A DNA stretch of 64,000 nt, taken from Salinisphaera sp963835375 (GTDB lineage Bacteria > Pseudomonadota > Gammaproteobacteria > Nevskiales > Salinisphaeraceae). Where the stretch lies: the NCBI GenBank assembly GCA_963835375.1, contig CAWIGB010000025.1:25138-89137 (forward strand), written 5' to 3'. Shown one piece after another: positions 33,895-42,798 of this stretch. The notes under the pieces are model-generated. The model did not search any database, had not been told where the DNA came from, and saw nothing but the letters and a program-made list of their open reading frames with translations. Each line of letters starts with the position of its first letter. Position 1 is the stretch's first letter. A program made the position numbers and the translations under genes.

Positions 33895-35136
33895 CTAGGC
33901 GGCTTTCCTGCTGATTTGTCGCTCGTCTATTCCGTCGATGAATTGGACGCCATCAACGACGTCGGCGAGTTGCTTGAAGCCGCGTAATCGACGCCAGCGT
34001 TTCTGGGCGCTCATCGCCAGTTGGTGGACCAATGCCAAGCCGCTTTTGGCGCTCACGCAATGGCGTGTGGCCGCAGTTCGCAAGCGGATCGTGGCAAAGG
34101 TGGATTCGATCGGATTGCTGGTACGCAGGTGCTGCCAGTGCGCCGCCGGGAAGTCATAGAAAGCCAGCAGTTCGGATCGATCTTTTTGCAGGCACGCCGT
34201 GGCTTTCGGATATTTGTCGGCGTAGGTCGCAACAAACCGATCAAAGGCCTGCTCGGCGTGATGACGCGTATCGGCTTGCCAGATCTCGTGAAGATGGCCT
34301 TTGGCCTGCGGTTGTATCCGTTTGGGCAGCTTGTCGAGCACGTTCGCAGTCTTATGGACCCAGCATCGCTGAACCGCGGTCTTCGGATACACCTCGGCCA
34401 GCGCGCTCCAGAAGCCCATCGCGCCGTCACCGACAGCCAGCTTGGGCGCGACGGTCACCCCGCGATCACGCAGGCTCAGCAGCAGCGCTTTCCAGCTCTC
34501 GGTCGATTCCCGGAAGCCTTCTTCGATGGCCAGGAAGTGCTTGCGGCCGTGACGATCACAGCCGATGATCACCAGCACGCAACGCCGCTCGGCGGCGCGC
34601 ACATTGACGTAAATGCCGTCGGCCCAGAGATACACTATTTCGTGACCGCGCCAGTCACGCTCTCGGAACGTGTCGTACTCGTGCTCCCAGCCAACTTTGA
34701 GCCGGCTGATCGTCGACGCCGACAGACCTTTGACCGACTCACCGAACAGCGCCTTGAGCGCTTCGTCGAAGTCGTTGGTCGATACGCCCTTGAGATACAG
34801 CCACGGCAGCACCGATTCCAGCCGGCGTGTTTTCTTCAAATACGGCGGCAGCAACGCCGAGGAAAAATGTCGGCCTCGTCCAGCCCGATCCCGCGTCTTG
34901 GGCAGCGCCACCGAGACCGGGCCAACGCCCGTGAGCACGTCGCGTTCGGGTTGGTACCCATTGCGGACCACTTCACGGCGCCCAGCGCCGTCTCGATCGG
35001 TGTTCGCCTGCAGAAACGCATCCAGCTCGGCTTGTACGGCCTGTTTGATGATGCGCTGTGCGCCGTCACGGACCAGATCGGACAAAGCGTCCGCAAAGGC
35101 TGGATCAGTAAAGGCAATCGTCGTATCGTCTCGCAT
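33895..35136 (-). CDS. IS256-family (Mutator-type) transposase
   Basis: 413 residues, full length for the family. It opens MRDDTTIAFTDPAFADALSDLVRDGA. Catalytic residues are expected in YLWADGIYVNVR (Asp), KLAVGDGAMGFWSAL (Asp) and SNPIESTFATIRLRT (Glu). The Mutator signature region is WVHKTANVLDKLPKRIQPQAK. The frame is intact, so the element may be mobile. I could not recognise clear terminal inverted repeats by eye; the element probably spans roughly 33.85-35.2 kb. It separates the redox genes from a broken methyltransferase. Confidence 0.9.
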   Translation of the reverse strand: MRDDTTIAFTDPAFADALSDLVRDGAQRIIKQAVQAELDAFLQANTDRDGAGRREVVRNGYQPERDVLTGVGPVSVALPKTRDRAGRGRHFSSALLPPYLKKTRRLESVLPWLYLKGVSTNDFDEALKALFGESVKGLSASTISRLKVGWEHEYDTFRERDWRGHEIVYLWADGIYVNVRAAERRCVLVIIGCDRHGRKHFLAIEEGFRESTESWKALLLSLRDRGVTVAPKLAVGDGAMGFWSALAEVYPKTAVQRCWVHKTANVLDKLPKRIQPQAKGHLHEIWQADTRHHAEQAFDRFVATYADKYPKATACLQKDRSELLAFYDFPAAHWQHLRTSNPIESTFATIRLRTAATRHCVSAKSGLALVHQLAMSAQKRWRRLRGFKQLADVVDGVQFIDGIDERQISRKAA

Positions 35137-35187
35137 GGTGGTGGCACCTGTTCTGTCGTCTGAAATCAGTGATTGGTCTTACTAATT

Positions 35188-35502
35188 TCAGCAGGTGGGT
35201 GCCGCCTCCTTCAATCGCTCATACACCAGAAATGAGCGTAGCTCGGTCTCGAAACGCGCCGTATTTCGGATGACGCGTTGATAGGTCGGTCGATATAATG
35301 AAACATGTTGCACAACACAATGCGATCGGGGTTGAGAGTCGGCAAACGGCAGCGGTTCTGCCCACCCCGCATGAAGACCGATGGTGGTCGAAAGCTTGCG
35401 ACGCGCCGTTGCCAGCATCTCGGGCACCAGATCAACTGAATTGCCCGATTTTCCCGCAGGCTTGAGGGCTTGAGGGCTTGAGGGCTTGAGGGCTTGAGTC
35501 AA
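35188..35502 (-). pseudogene. Fragment of a SAM-dependent methyltransferase
   Basis: The minus-strand frame contains DLVPEMLATARRKLSTTIGLHAGWAEPLPFADS, typical of motif I/II of a class I methyltransferase acting on small molecules or quinones. The expected continuation RIVLCNMFHYIDRP is in another frame (around 35211-35435), so the gene is frameshifted. Both ends are missing: the upstream side is an 8-bp repeat array and the downstream side is the IS256-type element. It is non-functional as read. Confidence 0.6.
35459..35498 (+). repeat. 8-bp tandem repeat (GGCTTGAG)5
   Basis: Five adjacent copies of GGCTTGAG directly beside the methyltransferase fragment. The unit is not a multiple of three, so slippage would change any reading frame through it. 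Confidence 0.85.
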
Positions 35503-35844
35503 GTCTGCCTTGGCAGACTTCGTAAGTGTGTTACAGAAATCGGCTTCACCCCCGGTCGGCGGGATATCGCCGATTGGCTCGAACAGGCGCTGATGCTTGA
35601 ACCAGTCGACCTAATTCAACTCCGCGAACTCCGCCTCTCCGAGATGTTGCAACGACCGATTGAAGCCACCTCGTGGGCATTCGATGGATAAGTACAGCCG
35701 GGTGCGAGCCGACCTAGCCGAGAATAAGTCGTTCACTGAAGACTGGACGGTTGCGGCCATTAGCTCGGCGAGTGTCTACTTGTCGCGTAGGCTGCGCGGC
35801 ACTTTTCATAGCCATAGTGCCAAGCTAAGGGGGCGATTCGAGCC

Positions 35845-35900
35845 GCGGTGCGCAGCAGACATGGAAAACTCGCCAGACGCGCGGTTTTTTCATGGCACGA
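35845..35900 (+). repeat. Degenerate copy of the tRNA-Arg 3' end and terminator
   Basis: TGCGCAGCAGACATGGAAAA and the following GCGCGGTTTTTTCATGGC resemble the tRNA-Arg end plus its terminator at 17310-17360 (GGCGCACCAGACATAGAAAA, GCGCGGGTTTTTTATGGC). Similarity continues weakly downstream (CAACAACAAGTGAGG against CAGACAACAGGCAAGG). It could be the distal att remnant of an island that starts at the tRNA. Confidence 0.5.
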
Positions 35901-36014
35901 ACCAAGCCATGCAAACCTGTGGCCAACAACAAGTGAGGCCCGGCGAATGTGCCGGCGCCGCCCGAACCCGGCGATGCTGGTCGCGGGGACATCCTGTGCC
36001 CAGCGGCATCTTCA

Positions 36015-38306
36015 TCAGCCCGGGTCGGGCGAGGCCTGATTGTCCATCGGCCAGTCGACGGTGGTGGTCGAGTCGTCTTCGCTGGTCTTGCCGCGCTTGT
36101 CATAACGAGCGCCACCGCCGGCCTCCATGGAAACGCTCATGCGCGGCGCGCCGAGGTTGATGTATTCGGTTTCCATCCGACGTTTCAGTGCGAGGTTGAA
36201 GGCACGGGACACGTCCCATTGATATTCGGGCGCCGTGCGCAGGCGCATGCGCAGGATGGGGCAACCATTGTCGAATTCGTGGATGCCCTGCATTTCCAGA
36301 TGCGAACGGATCAGCCCGCGCATGAACGGGTCGCGGTGCAGATCGGAGGCCGTGCGCCGCATCAGTTCGATGGCGTCATCGATACGCAGGTCATACGGGA
36401 TGCGGATCTTGATCAAGGCGATGCCGAACTGGCGCGACATGTTATGAATCGCATCGATATGCGAGAACGTGGTGATATGCACGACGCCGTCGAGATCGCG
36501 CAGGCGTACCGCGCGCAGGTTCAGGCCCTCGACCGTGCCCATGAAGCCGTTGATCTCGACGAAATCGCCCACGGCCAGCGAGTCCTCGATCAGGATGAAG
36601 ATGCCGGTGATCAGGTCGGCCACCAGGCTCTGGGCGCCGAAGCCCAGTGCGATGCCGATCACGCCAGCGCCGGCCAGTAGTGGCGTGACGTTCACGCCGA
36701 GGTTGGCCAGCCCCACGATGCCGGCGACGATGATGATCACGAACAAGGCCATGTTACGGATCATTGGCGTGATGGTCTGGGCGCGATTGGTGTTGCGCCG
36801 CCGGCCGTGCGCACCGCGCCCGTGCAGGGCCCGGTGGATCGCCGTGTCGACCATGATCCAGATCAGCCAGGCCAGCACGATCGTGAGCCCGACGCCGAGC
36901 AGGGCGCGCCCGATCTCGCCGCTGACCGCGCCCTGTTCGCCGATGCCGAACAGCGAGAAGCCCCAGACGCGGACTGACAGCTCGGCGAAGGCCAGCCAGG
37001 CCAGGCCATGGGCGAGGGTGAAGCCGAGATTGCGGAACCGCCCGGCGTAAGGGCTTTTGCGCGGCCGTCGCGCGGCGCGCTCGTGCTGGCGCCGGATGAT
37101 GCCGGTGGTCACGAGTGTCAGCACCAGCAGCACCGTGCAGATCATCGATCGCGCGAAGGCGGCATGGGCCTGCCCGCCGGTGATGAAAATGGCGGCCAGG
37201 GAGGCCGTGATCAGCAACAGGGCCGGGACATGCCAGAGCTGTGCGCTGATCGAGACCAGTTCGCGGAATCCGCCGCGGTCGCGGCGATTGGCCAGCGATC
37301 GATTCCGAATCAGATGCTCCACCGGGCGGCGTATGCGCAGGATCAATGCGCCGCTGGACAACCCCGCGAGCATGTTGGATACGACTGACAGCCAGTCCGC
37401 GAGACTGGTGCCGAGTAGGTCGGACAGTCGCGCGCTGTTGACCGCGTCGCCGAAGGCGACCAAGGCGCCGATGAAGAACAGCGGTCCGAGGGCCTTGTCA
37501 TGCAGGATCGACACCGCCACGCGACGATGGCCGCGCGTGAACAGGGCGATCACGACATCGAATACGGTCGACAGCAATCGCCCGCACAGGCCGACATAGG
37601 CCAGTACGAGCAACGTGGCGCTGGCTGGTGCCGCCGGCTGGATCAGGTGAATGGCCGCCAACAGCGCGGCGAATGTCACGACCCAGGGCGTCACGCGCCG
37701 GCAGAAGTGGGCCAGGAGCATCCACGGGCGAGGCTCGGGTGGCAGCTTGATCGGCCAGCCGCGTCGGGCGAACAGGCTGTGGCCGGCGAGCGTCATGACC
37801 ACCAGCGCGCTCGTGAGCATGGACAGGCCGAACGCGATCTCGGCCATATTGCTCACCAGCGCCTGCCGTTGCGCGCCGACGAACAGTTCGCGAACGTTCG
37901 TGGCAGCCTTGCGCGCGTTGCGGCGCCAGATCTCCCAGGGCGACTCGCCCTCCTGGGCCTGGCGGCTCAGATTGCTGATCGAATCCGAGAGCGCGCCCAG
38001 CAGGCCGCCACGGGCTCCGGTGATCGGGTTCTCCTGCTTTTCCTCCGCCTGGGTCGAGGCGCGCAGCTGTTTGAGTTGCTTGACCAGCGCGGCGCGTTTC
38101 TTATCGTTCTCCAGGGTGCCGATGATGTCGTCGAGCGAGGATTTCAGCTGTTTCGGATCGGGCTTGTCCTGAGACTGGCCTTGCACGTCTTGCCCGAGGC
38201 CGAGCCCGCCCATGCCCTGGGCGGCGGCCGGAGTCGCGACGCACGCAAGCGCGACCAGCAGCGATAACAACATGGAGCGGATCGGCGACACGTCGAACGG
38301 CATCAA
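36015..38306 (-). CDS. ybiO: MscS-family mechanosensitive channel, YbiO-like
   Basis: 763 residues, the size of E. coli YbiO (about 740). It has a signal peptide (ending TPAAAQG), a periplasmic coiled-coil segment (DPKQLKSSLDDIIGTLENDKKRAALVKQLKQL) and about 11 membrane helices. The MscS core has the Gly/Ala-rich pore helix GAGVIGIALGFGAQSLVADLITGIFILIEDSLAVGDFVEI, and a cytoplasmic beta/alpha domain follows (GTVEGLNLRAVRLRDLDGVVHITTFSHIDAIHNMS). It releases solutes on hypo-osmotic shock. It lies just right of the accessory block and its GC content looks core-like. Confidence 0.9.
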   Translation of the reverse strand: MMPFDVSPIRSMLLSLLVALACVATPAAAQGMGGLGLGQDVQGQSQDKPDPKQLKSSLDDIIGTLENDKKRAALVKQLKQLRASTQAEEKQENPITGARGGLLGALSDSISNLSRQAQEGESPWEIWRRNARKAATNVRELFVGAQRQALVSNMAEIAFGLSMLTSALVVMTLAGHSLFARRGWPIKLPPEPRPWMLLAHFCRRVTPWVVTFAALLAAIHLIQPAAPASATLLVLAYVGLCGRLLSTVFDVVIALFTRGHRRVAVSILHDKALGPLFFIGALVAFGDAVNSARLSDLLGTSLADWLSVVSNMLAGLSSGALILRIRRPVEHLIRNRSLANRRDRGGFRELVSISAQLWHVPALLLITASLAAIFITGGQAHAAFARSMICTVLLVLTLVTTGIIRRQHERAARRPRKSPYAGRFRNLGFTLAHGLAWLAFAELSVRVWGFSLFGIGEQGAVSGEIGRALLGVGLTIVLAWLIWIMVDTAIHRALHGRGAHGRRRNTNRAQTITPMIRNMALFVIIIVAGIVGLANLGVNVTPLLAGAGVIGIALGFGAQSLVADLITGIFILIEDSLAVGDFVEINGFMGTVEGLNLRAVRLRDLDGVVHITTFSHIDAIHNMSRQFGIALIKIRIPYDLRIDDAIELMRRTASDLHRDPFMRGLIRSHLEMQGIHEFDNGCPILRMRLRTAPEYQWDVSRAFNLALKRRMETEYINLGAPRMSVSMEAGGGARYDKRGKTSEDDSTTTVDWPMDNQASPDPG

Positions 38307-38741
38307 GCGGACTCGGGTGGAAACGAAAGGGCGTTGGCACTCGCCGGTGCCGGCGCGAGAGCGGAGGGTGATGTCGATGAAACCGTTCCGCCAGCCTCAG
38401 CGTACCTTGATTGCGCGATAAATTTTTTCCGGCCGATGGGGCTGTTCATCGTTGACCCTGCTCGTGGCTCGAGTTCTAAAAGCGTATGTTTCTAAAGGTT
38501 TATGAATTGTGTCCTTGAAGGTGGAAAGTCCCTGTGTCGAGACCGAATACTACTTTAGTTTAAGATTGACCGCGGGCGCAGGCGGATGTATTTTTTACCG
38601 CCTAAACGCGGGCTGAACAGCCAGCTCGCTTCCCGAGTCATGGTCGGTATGGGGTTCCGGCCAAGCCGTTTGTACGAGATTTGGCCGGCGGGCTTGGCTC
38701 GCGAGGGCCCGATCCGGTTCGACTCCAAGGCATATAACGCA
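38307..38741 (+). other. 435-bp region upstream of cyoA
   Basis: Intergenic between the divergent channel gene and the cyo operon. It contains an AT-rich part (38405-38600) that probably holds the cyo promoter, but no FNR box or other operator stands out. In-frame codons upstream of cyoA from 38586 do not look coding. Confidence 0.5.
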
Positions 38742-39653
38742 ATGCTAGGTAAGATTTTTCGCTTTTCATCGGGCGCTGTGGCCGCCGGTCTGCTTTTGCT
38801 GGTCAGCGGTTGTGGTGCAAGTCTGAGTACCATGATGCCGGTCGGCCCGGTCGGTCAGACCGAACGCGACATCACGATCTTCACGATCGTGCTGATGATG
38901 TTCGTGCTCCTTCCGATCGTGGTGCTGACGCTCGGCATCGCTTGGCGCTATCGCAAATCCAATACGGATTCGAGGTATTCGCCCGATTGGGACCATTCCT
39001 GGCTGATCGAGTTCTTCGTCTGGGGCGGGCCGGTGGTGATCCTGATCATCCTGTCGGTGGTGACCTGGATCTCGACCCACAACCTGGATCCCTACAAGGC
39101 CATCAAGTCGGATGCCAAGCCGGTCACGATCGAGGCGGTGGCCACGGACTGGAAGTGGCTGTTCATCTACCCCGATGAACATGTCGCCGCGGTCAACGAG
39201 TTCGCCTTCCCGAAGAACGTGCCGCTCAACATCCGGCTGACGTCCAACTCGGTGATGAATGCGTTCATGATCCAGCGCATGGGCACGCAGATCTTCGCGA
39301 TGTCGGGCATGCAGACCAAGCTGCATCTGATGTCGCACAAGACCGGTGATTTTGCCGGTGGCAACTATCAGTACAACGGCCACGGCTTCGCCAAGAACCG
39401 CTTCGTTGCCAAGGCAATGACCCAGCAGGGTTATCAGCAATGGCTCGACAAGGTCCGTGCCCATGGCAAGCCGATGGACTTGAGCAAGTTCAAGCAGTTC
39501 GCCAAGCCCAGCGTGGTCAAGGATCCGATCTACTTCGCGCCGGTCTCCTCCGGACTGTTCGCCGATGTCATCGGCCAGTTCCACGCGCCGAAGGGTCCGG
39601 GGATGAAATCGGACATGAAGGCTGAGCTCAAGCAGACGGCGGCGCACGAGTAG
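38742..39653 (+). CDS. cyoA: Cytochrome o ubiquinol oxidase subunit II
   Basis: 303 residues with a lipoprotein-type signal (LLLVSGCGAS), two membrane helices (ITIFTIVLMMFVLLPIVVLTLGIAWRYRKS and IEFFVWGGPVVILIILSVVTWIS) and a cupredoxin-fold periplasmic domain. The Cu-A ligands of cytochrome c oxidases are absent from the domain (NEFAFPKNVPLNIRLTSNSVMNAFMIQRMGTQIFAMSGM), which marks a quinol oxidase. Landmarks are DWKWLFIYPDEHVAAVNE and GGNYQYNGHGFAKNRF. ATG 38742 follows AAGG by 11 bp. It is the first gene of cyoABCD. Confidence 0.93.
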   Translation: MLGKIFRFSSGAVAAGLLLLVSGCGASLSTMMPVGPVGQTERDITIFTIVLMMFVLLPIVVLTLGIAWRYRKSNTDSRYSPDWDHSWLIEFFVWGGPVVILIILSVVTWISTHNLDPYKAIKSDAKPVTIEAVATDWKWLFIYPDEHVAAVNEFAFPKNVPLNIRLTSNSVMNAFMIQRMGTQIFAMSGMQTKLHLMSHKTGDFAGGNYQYNGHGFAKNRFVAKAMTQQGYQQWLDKVRAHGKPMDLSKFKQFAKPSVVKDPIYFAPVSSGLFADVIGQFHAPKGPGMKSDMKAELKQTAAHE

Positions 39654-39691
39654 CCCGCGCGACTGCCTGACGATACCCGCGAGATAACACC

Positions 39692-41680
39692 ATGGATATT
39701 TTTGGCAAGCTCACGATCCACGCGATCCCGTACGACAACGCGATCATCTTCAGCGCCGACATCCTCATGGCGGTGGTCGGGCTGTCGGTCATTGCGGGCA
39801 TCACCTACTTCGGGCAGTGGAAGTACCTCTACAACGAGTGGCTGACCTCGGTCGACCACAAGAAGATCGGCGTGATGTACATCATCATCGCCTTCGTCTT
39901 TCTGCTGCGCGGCTTCGTTGATGCCCTGATGATGCGCGCCCAGCAGGCCTTCGCCGGCCCCGATGCTTCCGGCTATCTGCCGGCGGGCCACTTCGCCGAG
40001 CTGTTCACGGGCCACGGCACCATGATGATTTTCTTCATGGGCATGCCGTTCCTGATCGGTCTGATGAACATTGCGGTGCCGACTCAGATCGGCGCCCGTG
40101 ACGTGGCCTTTCCCTATCTGAATGCGGTGAGCCTGTGGCTGACGGCGTCGGCCGGCATGCTGGTCATGGCATCGCTGGCGATCGGTCAGTTCTCGGAAGC
40201 GGGCTGGACCGGCTATGCGCCGTATTCCGAACTGTCGGCGAGCCCGAGCGTGGGCGTGGACTACTGGATCTGGGCGCTGCAGATATCCGGTATCGGCACG
40301 ACGATTACCGGTATCAACTTCTTCGTGACGATCATCAAGGAGCGGGCGCCGGGCATGAGCTTCATGCGCATGCCGATCTTCACCTGGACCACGCTCTGTA
40401 CCAACATCCTGATGGTGCTGGCCTTCCCGGCGCTTACCGTGGTGCTGGCCCTGCTCACGCTTGATCGCTACGTCGGCACGCACTTCTTCACGTCGGGCGG
40501 CGGCGGCAACCAGATGATGTACGTCAACATGTTCTGGGTCTGGGGCCACCCGGAGGTGTACATCCTGATCCTGCCGGCCTTCGGCGTGTTTTCCGAAGTG
40601 GTCGCAACCTATTCGAACAAGCGCGTGTTCGGCTATAAATCGCTGGTCGGTGCGACCATCGTGATCGCACTGCTGTCCTTCACCGTGTGGGTGCATCATT
40701 TCTTCACCATGGGGCAGGACGCCACGCGCAACTCCATCTTCGCGATCGCGACCATGGTCATCGGCGTGCCGACCGGGGTGAAGATCTACAACTGGCTGTT
40801 CACGATGTTCCGCGGGCGGATCTCGTTCAACCTGCCGATCCTGTGGACGTTGAGCTTCATCATCACCTTCACCATCGGCGGCATGACGGGCGTGATGCTC
40901 GCCATCCCCGGCATCGACTTCAAGATGCACAATAGCCTGTTCCTGGTGGCGCACTTCCACAACGTGCTGATTCCGGGGATGCTGTTCGGCCTGTTTGCCG
41001 GCTACCATTACTGGTTCCCCAAGGCCTTCGGTTTCCGGCTCGACGAGAAATGGGGTCGGCGTTCCTTCTGGGGCTGGACCATCGGCTTCTACCTCGCCTT
41101 CATGCCGTTGTATGTGCTGGGTCTGATGGGCATGCCGCGTCGAATGGTCACCTATGATGATCCGACCTGGCAGCCGTTCCTGATCGTGGCTGCGATCGGC
41201 GCGCTGTTCGTGCTGTTCGGCATCCTGAGCATGGCGATCCAGCTCATCGTGAGTGTGCTCAACCGCGAGCAGTTGCGCGACGTGACCGGCGATCCGTGGA
41301 ACGGCCGGACTCTGGAATGGGCGACCTCTTCGCCGCCCGCCGAATACAACTTCGCGGTGATCCCGAACGTCGAGGGGCGCGATGCCTTCACCAACATGAA
41401 GGAAATGGGCCGGGCCTATCAGCGACCGGAGAAATACGACGATATTCACATGCCGAAGAACACCGTTGCGGGGTTCGCGATCGGCGCGCTGTCGTTCTTC
41501 TTCGGCTTTGCGCTTATCTGGCATATCTGGTGGCTGGTCATTGCCTCGGGCCTGGGCATGCTCGCGACCGTGATCATTCGGGGTTGCCAGGATGACGTGG
41601 GGTTCATCATCCCGGCGGCCGAGGTCGAGCGTGTCGAGAACGAGCGCTATCGCAAGCTTCAGGAGGCGGGCGTCGCCTAG
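39692..41680 (+). CDS. cyoB: Cytochrome o ubiquinol oxidase subunit I
   Basis: 662 residues, full CyoB length with about 15 membrane helices. Haem-copper ligands are visible: His in GHFAELFTGHGTMMIFFMGMPF, His-Pro-Glu-Val-Tyr in WVWGHPEVYILILPAFGVFSEV, the His pair in VWVHHFFTMG, and the proximal HNSLFLVAHFHNVLIPG pair. The quinol-site residues Arg and Asp appear in LLRGFVDALMMRAQQA. It is a proton-pumping terminal oxidase of haem o3 type. Confidence 0.96.
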   Translation: MDIFGKLTIHAIPYDNAIIFSADILMAVVGLSVIAGITYFGQWKYLYNEWLTSVDHKKIGVMYIIIAFVFLLRGFVDALMMRAQQAFAGPDASGYLPAGHFAELFTGHGTMMIFFMGMPFLIGLMNIAVPTQIGARDVAFPYLNAVSLWLTASAGMLVMASLAIGQFSEAGWTGYAPYSELSASPSVGVDYWIWALQISGIGTTITGINFFVTIIKERAPGMSFMRMPIFTWTTLCTNILMVLAFPALTVVLALLTLDRYVGTHFFTSGGGGNQMMYVNMFWVWGHPEVYILILPAFGVFSEVVATYSNKRVFGYKSLVGATIVIALLSFTVWVHHFFTMGQDATRNSIFAIATMVIGVPTGVKIYNWLFTMFRGRISFNLPILWTLSFIITFTIGGMTGVMLAIPGIDFKMHNSLFLVAHFHNVLIPGMLFGLFAGYHYWFPKAFGFRLDEKWGRRSFWGWTIGFYLAFMPLYVLGLMGMPRRMVTYDDPTWQPFLIVAAIGALFVLFGILSMAIQLIVSVLNREQLRDVTGDPWNGRTLEWATSSPPAEYNFAVIPNVEGRDAFTNMKEMGRAYQRPEKYDDIHMPKNTVAGFAIGALSFFFGFALIWHIWWLVIASGLGMLATVIIRGCQDDVGFIIPAAEVERVENERYRKLQEAGVA

Positions 41681-41734
41681 TGCGGCGCTACAGTCCCTGT
41701 TCTTTCAGATTTTCGTGAGCGATTTGGAACAAAT

Positions 41735-42340
41735 ATGACGAGTCATGCCGCCGGCGCCAACGACGTTCATGCGGCATCCAACCCGAACACCTTGGTGAAC
41801 TTCGGGTTCTGGGTGTATCTCATGAGCGACGTGATCATCTTTTCGATGCTGTTCACGATGTTCGTGAACGTATCCAATCATTACAACGGCGGTCCCTCGG
41901 GCCGCGACCTGTTCGAGCTGCGGGATGTCTTCTTCGAGACGATGGCGCTCCTGTTTTCGAGCATCACCTTCGGCATGGCGATGCTGTCCATGCATGCCCG
42001 GCGCAAGTCGCAGGTGTTGTTGTGGTTGTTGATTACTTTTGTTTTCGGCGCGCTGTTCGTGGGCCTTGAGGTGCACGAGTTCCTCGGTCTGGTCGCAGAG
42101 GGTGCCGGGCCGTGGAGCAGTGCTTTCCTGTCGGCGTTCTTCACGCTGGTCGGCACCCACGGAACACACGTGACCTTCGGTCTGATCTGGATCGCGGTCA
42201 TGATCGGTCAGGTCGCGACCAAGGGCGTGACCGCGCCCGTGGCTTCGCGCCTGATGCGTCTTGCGCTGTTCTGGCACTTTCTGGACATCGTGTGGATCGC
42301 GGTGTTCTCGACGGTCTATCTTTCGGGAGTCATGCAATGA
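41735..42340 (+). CDS. cyoC: Cytochrome o ubiquinol oxidase subunit III
   Basis: 201 residues with five membrane helices: NFGFWVYLMSDVIIFSMLFTMF, LFSSITFGMAMLSMHARRKSQ, GLEVHEFLG and GTHGTHVTFGLIWIAVMIGQV. This is the standard short subunit III of bo3 oxidases. It overlaps cyoD by 4 bp (ATGA). Confidence 0.95.
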   Translation: MTSHAAGANDVHAASNPNTLVNFGFWVYLMSDVIIFSMLFTMFVNVSNHYNGGPSGRDLFELRDVFFETMALLFSSITFGMAMLSMHARRKSQVLLWLLITFVFGALFVGLEVHEFLGLVAEGAGPWSSAFLSAFFTLVGTHGTHVTFGLIWIAVMIGQVATKGVTAPVASRLMRLALFWHFLDIVWIAVFSTVYLSGVMQ

Positions 42341-42669
42341 GCACGTCCAGCCATGACGTTCGACTCGGCGGTCTGAACCTCAAGACCTATCTCACCGGTT
42401 TCGTCCTTGCCTTGATCCTGACTGCGATCCCGTTCGCGGCAGTCGCGTTCGGGTGGCTTTCGGTCGGTGGCACACTGATCCTGATTGCCGCAGCGGCGGT
42501 GGTCCAGATTCTGGTGCATCTTTATTTCTTCCTGCATCTGGATTTCTCCAAGGAGCATGCCTGGAACGCCGGCTCGGGCGCGTTCTGCGTCGTGATTCTG
42601 GCGATCCTCGTCGGTGGCACACTCTGGCTGATGTACAGCCTGGAAATGCGCACGATGATCGCGGGTTGA
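42337..42669 (+). CDS. cyoD: Cytochrome o ubiquinol oxidase subunit IV
   Basis: 110 residues with three membrane helices: KTYLTGFVLALILTAIPFAAVAFG, LILIAAAAVVQILVHLYFFLHLDFS and FCVVILAILVGGTLWLMYSL. It stabilises the bo3 oxidase. Its ATG overlaps the cyoC stop. A strong terminator follows; no cyoE (haem O synthase) gene is in the operon, so that gene must be elsewhere. Confidence 0.93.
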   Translation: MSTSSHDVRLGGLNLKTYLTGFVLALILTAIPFAAVAFGWLSVGGTLILIAAAAVVQILVHLYFFLHLDFSKEHAWNAGSGAFCVVILAILVGGTLWLMYSLEMRTMIAG

Positions 42670-42711
42670 TCAGCGCGGCTCGCCCCGGCTGAACGGGCGA
42701 CTGTCCACAAG

Positions 42712-42747
42712 AAAAAAGGGCGGCTCCAACGGAGTCGCCCTTTTTTT
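42712..42747 (+). terminator. Bidirectional intrinsic terminator after cyoD
   Basis: AAAAAAGGGCGGCTCC-AAC-GGAGTCGCCCTTTTTTT is a 10-bp stem with one mismatch, with an A run on one side and a T run on the other. It lies between cyoD and the convergent xylulokinase gene and can serve both. Confidence 0.88.
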
Positions 42748-42798
42748 GTCTCCACGCCGATCGAGATCGGCGAGCGGTGGCGGTTTGCCCGCCTTCTG

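Larger units (their letters stand above)
35137..36014. other. 878-bp remnant region at the right edge of the accessory block
   Basis: This holds the IS256 end, a broken methyltransferase fragment, an 8-bp tandem repeat and a degenerate copy of the tRNA-Arg 3' flank. Open frames at 35494-35691 and 35660-36160 on the plus strand have no recognisable features and I do not call them genes. It looks like a graveyard of partial insertions and deletions. Confidence 0.5.

Noticed and set aside
35459..35498. CRISPR-like array
   Set aside because: The repeats are 8 bp with no spacers. No CRISPR array or cas gene is visible anywhere in the window.
35494..36160. Plus-strand frames of 65 and 166 codons near the island edge
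   Set aside because: No coherent protein features; the second runs into the antisense of the mechanosensitive channel gene.
39530..41524. A 664-residue minus-strand open frame rich in His, Arg and Asp opposite cyoAB
   Set aside because: It is a GC-driven shadow; the plus strand encodes clear bo3 oxidase subunits.
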